From positions 1-9,821 of the forward strand of contig CANFFA010000064.1 in assembly GCA_947445425.1 (NCBI GenBank): a DNA stretch of 9,821 bases. The letters run 5' to 3'. Shown here in pieces: positions 7,834 to 9,821 of the stretch. The position numbers and the translations under genes were made by a program. A model generated the notes under the pieces. The model searched no databases, was not told the origin of the DNA, and saw nothing but the letters and a program-made list of their open reading frames with translations. The DNA is from Paludibacteraceae bacterium. Lineage in GTDB: Bacteria > Bacteroidota > Bacteroidia > Bacteroidales > Paludibacteraceae. The stretch's first letter is position 1. Every line of letters starts with the position of its first letter.

Positions 7834-8388
7834 TTATTTTTTACCAGCAGATTTACCTGCTTTGCGGCGAAGTATTTCACCCGCAAATTTAACACCTTTT
7901 CCTTTATAAGGTTCTGGTTTACGGAATGAGCGAATCTTTGCGCAAACCTGTCCTATCAATTGTTTATCACAACTTTCTAGAATTAAGACAGGGTTTTGAT
8001 TACGTTCGCTCTTCGTCTCTATTTTAATTACGTCTGGCAAACTCATGAAGATATTGTGAGTATAACCCAAAGCAAATTCTAATACTTGACCTTGGTTAGA
8101 AACACGGTAACCAACACCTACAAGTTCTAAAGTTTTTTTATAACCTTCAGAAACTCCTACAACCATATTATCAATTAACGAACGATATAAACCGTGAAAG
8201 GCACGATTTTGTTTTTCATCGTCATGACGGGATACTGTACAGATTCCGCCTTCAACAACTACAGTAATATTCGAATCAATTTCTTGAGTTAAAACTCCTT
8301 TTGGACCTTTTACAGTTACCAAGGTTTTATCAACCGAGATGGTTACTCCGGCTGGTACACTGATGGGTAATTTTCCTATTCTTGACAT
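7834..8388 (-). CDS. rplF: 50S ribosomal protein L6 (uL6)
   Basis: uL6 has two similar alpha/beta domains and supports the sarcin-ricin loop where translational GTPases bind. The first domain starts MSRIGKLPISVPAGVTI; the second (about 82-184) contains GVGYRV, then the signature EPYKGKGVKFAGEILRRKAG (159-178). At 184 aa the length is usual. The ATG at 8388 is supported both by the conserved N-terminus and by a strong Shine-Dalgarno sequence just upstream, which is unusual in this cluster. Confidence 0.98.
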   Translation of the reverse strand: MSRIGKLPISVPAGVTISVDKTLVTVKGPKGVLTQEIDSNITVVVEGGICTVSRHDDEKQNRAFHGLYRSLIDNMVVGVSEGYKKTLELVGVGYRVSNQGQVLEFALGYTHNIFMSLPDVIKIETKSERNQNPVLILESCDKQLIGQVCAKIRSFRKPEPYKGKGVKFAGEILRRKAGKSAGKK

Positions 8389-8396
8389 TTTTCTCT

Positions 8397-8403
8397 CCTC
8401 CTT
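8397..8403 (-). promoter_or_regulatory. strong Shine-Dalgarno site of rplF
   Basis: The minus strand reads AAGGAGG followed by 8 nt (AGAGAAAA) and then the rplF ATG. This is full complementarity to the usual anti-Shine-Dalgarno end of 16S rRNA at near-ideal spacing, in the 18-nt rpsH-rplF gap. The starts of rpsH, rpsD, rpsN, rplR, rpmD and rpsE show no comparable site. Confidence 0.75.
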
Positions 8404-8406
8404 GAA

Positions 8407-8802
8407 TTAATAAATGAAACAAATTACTTCACCACCCAATTTCAAGCCTAAAGCTTCTTTATTGGTCATAACTCCTTTGGAAGTAGAAAGAATTGCAATA
8501 CCCAAACCATTCAATACACGTGGCATATCTTTATAACCAACATATTGACGAAGTCCTGGAGTAGAAACTCTAATCATTTTTTTAATCGAGCTAACTTTGT
8601 TAACTTGATCGTACTTCAAGGCAATTTTAATTGAACCTTGTGGACCTTCTTCTACAAATTTGTAGTTAAGGATATAGCCTTTTTCATGCAATATCCGGGT
8701 CATTTCTTTTTTCAAATTCGATGCTGGAATTTCAACCACACGGTGATTGGCTTTAATAGCATTCCTTAATCGCGTAAGATAATCTGCAATTGGATCTGTC
8801 AT
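8407..8802 (-). CDS. rpsH: 30S ribosomal protein S8 (uS8)
   Basis: uS8 binds the central domain of 16S rRNA early in assembly; in E. coli it also represses the spc operon. The start chosen is the ATG at 8802, because MTDPIADYLTRLRNAIKANH is the conserved N-terminus and 131 aa is the normal length. An in-frame ATG at 8880 would add 26 residues, but that ATG lies inside the palindromic repeat, so the extension looks accidental. The C-terminal signature GIAILSTSKGVMTNKEA (101-117) is intact. The start is preceded by an A-rich tract and no Shine-Dalgarno sequence. Confidence 0.97.
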   Translation of the reverse strand: MTDPIADYLTRLRNAIKANHRVVEIPASNLKKEMTRILHEKGYILNYKFVEEGPQGSIKIALKYDQVNKVSSIKKMIRVSTPGLRQYVGYKDMPRVLNGLGIAILSTSKGVMTNKEALGLKLGGEVICFIY

Positions 8803-8821
8803 TGTTTTGTTTTTAAATTGA

Positions 8822-8836
8822 TCTCGACTTTCGAGA
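8822..8836. repeat. small hairpin in the rpsN-rpsH gap
   Basis: TCTCGA-CTT-TCGAGA is a 6-bp perfect inverted repeat with a 3-nt loop. It lies 20 nt upstream of the rpsH start (minus strand) and 33 nt from the larger palindrome at 8870-8889. Between the two is a direct repeat of TGATAATT (8852-8859 and 8861-8868). The two palindromes may be the ends of one inserted element, but this is only inferred from their closeness. Confidence 0.5.
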
Positions 8837-8869
8837 CAATATTTATTACGGTGATAATTTTGATAATTA

Positions 8870-8893
8870 AGACGGGGCATGCCCCGTCTCTAC
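8870..8893 (-). repeat. REP-like palindrome with GTAG foot
   Basis: On the minus strand the tetranucleotide GTAG (8893-8890) is followed immediately by the perfect 20-bp palindrome AGACGGGGCATGCCCCGTCT (8889-8870). The palindrome is 65% G+C in an AT-rich setting. A GTAG or GGAG foot next to a GC-rich hairpin is the hallmark of REP sequences, which RAYT (TnpA-REP, Y1 HUH) transposases recognise. The first G of the foot is the last base of the rpsN stop codon. No U-run follows in the transcript, so it is not an intrinsic terminator. No RAYT gene is in the window and I see only one copy, so the repeat identity rests on its form. Confidence 0.65.
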
Positions 8894-9162
8894 TACCAGC
8901 TTGCTTTTTTGATTCCAGGGATTAAACCGTTGGATGCCATTTCACGAAATTGAATACGTGAAATACCAAATTGACGCATATACCCTTTTGGACGACCTGT
9001 AATTTTGCAACGATTGTGCAAACGTACTGGAGAAGCATTTTTAGGTATAGATTGTAATGCATCATAATTACCTTCAGCAATATAAGTTGCACGTTTCACA
9101 GCGAATTTAGCTACCAGTTTGGCTCTTTTCACCTCACGGGCTTTCATTGATTCTTTTGCCAT
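8893..9162 (-). CDS. rpsN: 30S ribosomal protein S14 (uS14), zinc-free form
   Basis: uS14 is a 30S head protein near the decoding site. This is the longer, zinc-free (C-) type: 89 aa, with a single cysteine (Cys52) where the short zinc form has two CxxC pairs. The signature [20 protein letters not shown] (48-67) followed by [23 protein letters not shown] is intact to the very last residue. The stop is TAG followed by a second in-frame TAG. Every other stop in the window is TAA, and the REP-like repeat begins on this stop codon. The gap to rpsH is 90 nt, large for this pair. Confidence 0.98.
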   Translation of the reverse strand: MAKESMKAREVKRAKLVAKFAVKRATYIAEGNYDALQSIPKNASPVRLHNRCKITGRPKGYMRQFGISRIQFREMASNGLIPGIKKASW

Positions 9163-9174
9163 TGTATCTCTAAA

Positions 9175-9720
9175 TTAATTTTTTTTGAATGGTAAGCCAA
9201 ATTCTTTCAACAATGCAAAACCTTCTTCATCGGTAGCTGCAGTTGTTACAAAAGTAATGTTCATTCCCAATAAACGAGAAAGACCATCAATATTGATTTC
9301 AGGGAAAATAATTTGCTCTTGAATTCCTAAGGTATAATTACCACGACCATCCAATTTATTAGCAATACCCTTAAAATCTCGCATACGTGGCAAAGCTACG
9401 CGTACTAAACGTTCCAAGAACTCATACATCTTATCTCCGCGTAACGTAACACGAACACCAATAGGCATTTTTTTACGTAATTTAAAGTTAGAGATGTCAT
9501 TTTTAGATAAAGTAGCAACGGCTTTTTGACCAGTAATGGTTGTCATTTCGTTGATAGCAATTTCGATAATTTTTTTATCCGCAACTGCAATACCCAATCC
9601 TTGGTTCAGAACAATTTTCTCTAATTTTGGAGATTGCATCACTGAGCTATATCCAAACTCTTTCATCAAGATAGGAACGATACGCTCTCTATAATCTTGT
9701 TTTAAACTTGCTGTATTCAT
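9175..9720 (-). CDS. rplE: 50S ribosomal protein L5 (uL5)
   Basis: uL5 binds 5S rRNA with uL18 in the central protuberance and touches the P-site tRNA. Family segments visible are [14 protein letters not shown] (32-45), the [20 protein letters not shown] stretch and GVRVTLRG (about 87-94), the [10 protein letters not shown] segment and the C-terminal [16 protein letters not shown]. At 181 aa the length is normal. The ATG follows the rplX stop by 2 nt (TAA-GA-ATG). A GGAGAGG run in the last rplX codons may serve as a weak ribosome-binding site. Confidence 0.98.
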   Translation of the reverse strand: MNTASLKQDYRERIVPILMKEFGYSSVMQSPKLEKIVLNQGLGIAVADKKIIEIAINEMTTITGQKAVATLSKNDISNFKLRKKMPIGVRVTLRGDKMYEFLERLVRVALPRMRDFKGIANKLDGRGNYTLGIQEQIIFPEINIDGLSRLLGMNITFVTTAATDEEGFALLKEFGLPFKKN

Positions 9721-9722
9721 TC

Positions 9723-9821
9723 TTAGATTTCCTCTCCTGATTTTGTAGAAATACGCACCAATTTACCATCTGCATTTAATTTACGTCCAACACGAACTGG
9801 CTTGCCATTTTCGATAGGATT
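9723..9821 (-). CDS. rplX: 50S ribosomal protein L24 (uL24), C-terminal part only
   Basis: Only the last 32 codons are inside the window. The reading [15 protein letters not shown] followed by [17 protein letters not shown] and TAA matches the C-terminus of uL24, an early-assembly 50S protein with a KOW motif that would lie upstream, outside the window. Its position directly before rplE is the standard order rplN-rplX-rplE, which supports the assignment of so short a piece. The 5' truncation is due to the window edge, not decay. Confidence 0.9.
   Translation of the reverse strand, partial: NPIENGKPVRVGRKLNADGKLVRISTKSGEEI

Noticed and set aside
8803..8880. Extended uS8 start at 8880
   Set aside because: The ATG is the centre of the palindromic repeat, and the 26 extra residues are translated repeat and spacer. 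The conserved uS8 N-terminus begins at 8802.
8870..8889. Palindrome read as an intrinsic terminator
   Set aside because: No U-run follows it in the transcript (next bases TAATTATC), and termination here would silence essential genes downstream.
696..9821. An undescribed multi-gene system hidden in the window
   Set aside because: Every minus-strand coding region is a recognised conserved gene in its standard order. No unknown gene, CRISPR array, toxin-antitoxin or defence module is visible.

Overview
The window holds the downstream half of the S10-spc-alpha ribosomal protein gene cluster of a Bacteroidota bacterium. All of it is on the minus strand, and a serine acetyltransferase gene converges on its end from the plus strand. 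The lineage is read from four things: the gene order (secY-map-infA-rpmJ-rpsM-rpsK-rpsD-rpoA-rplQ, with rpsD directly before rpoA); zinc-ligand-poor uS14, uS4 and bL36; AT-rich DNA with A-rich, mostly Shine-Dalgarno-free starts; and Bacteroidota-like RpoA and bL17 sequences. I cannot place it below phylum with confidence.

Layout in transcription order (right to left): rplX (partial, window edge), rplE, rpsN, [REP-like palindrome], rpsH, rplF, rplR, rpsE, rpmD, rplO, secY, map, infA, rpmJ, rpsM, rpsK, [141-nt leader-like gap], rpsD, rpoA, rplQ, then a long perfect-stem terminator shared with cysE (plus strand, 5' end outside the window). Most gaps are 2-31 nt. The larger ones are rpsK-rpsD (141 nt), rpsN-rpsH (90 nt), cysE-rplQ (75 nt) and rpsM-rpsK (53 nt). 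No stretch longer than 300 nt lacks a gene.

The genes form one growth-rate-linked expression unit. It encodes ribosomal proteins of both subunits, the Sec translocon channel, the enzyme that removes initiator methionine, initiation factor IF-1 and the RNA polymerase alpha subunit. cysE is metabolically unrelated (first step of cysteine synthesis from serine) and simply abuts the end of the cluster.

I found no undescribed multi-gene system; the coding content is conserved core. The observations worth a second look are non-coding. (1) A GTAG-flanked, GC-rich 20-bp palindrome resembling a REP/RAYT element sits directly on the stop codon of rpsN. rpsN is the only gene of the 19 stops seen that ends in TAG; all others end in TAA. 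(2) The rpsD leader has several hairpins, competing pairings and a possible 14-codon upstream frame. (3) rplF has a full-length Shine-Dalgarno sequence at good spacing, unlike its neighbours and unlike what is usual in Bacteroidota. (4) A perfect 22-bp inverted repeat serves as the bidirectional terminator.
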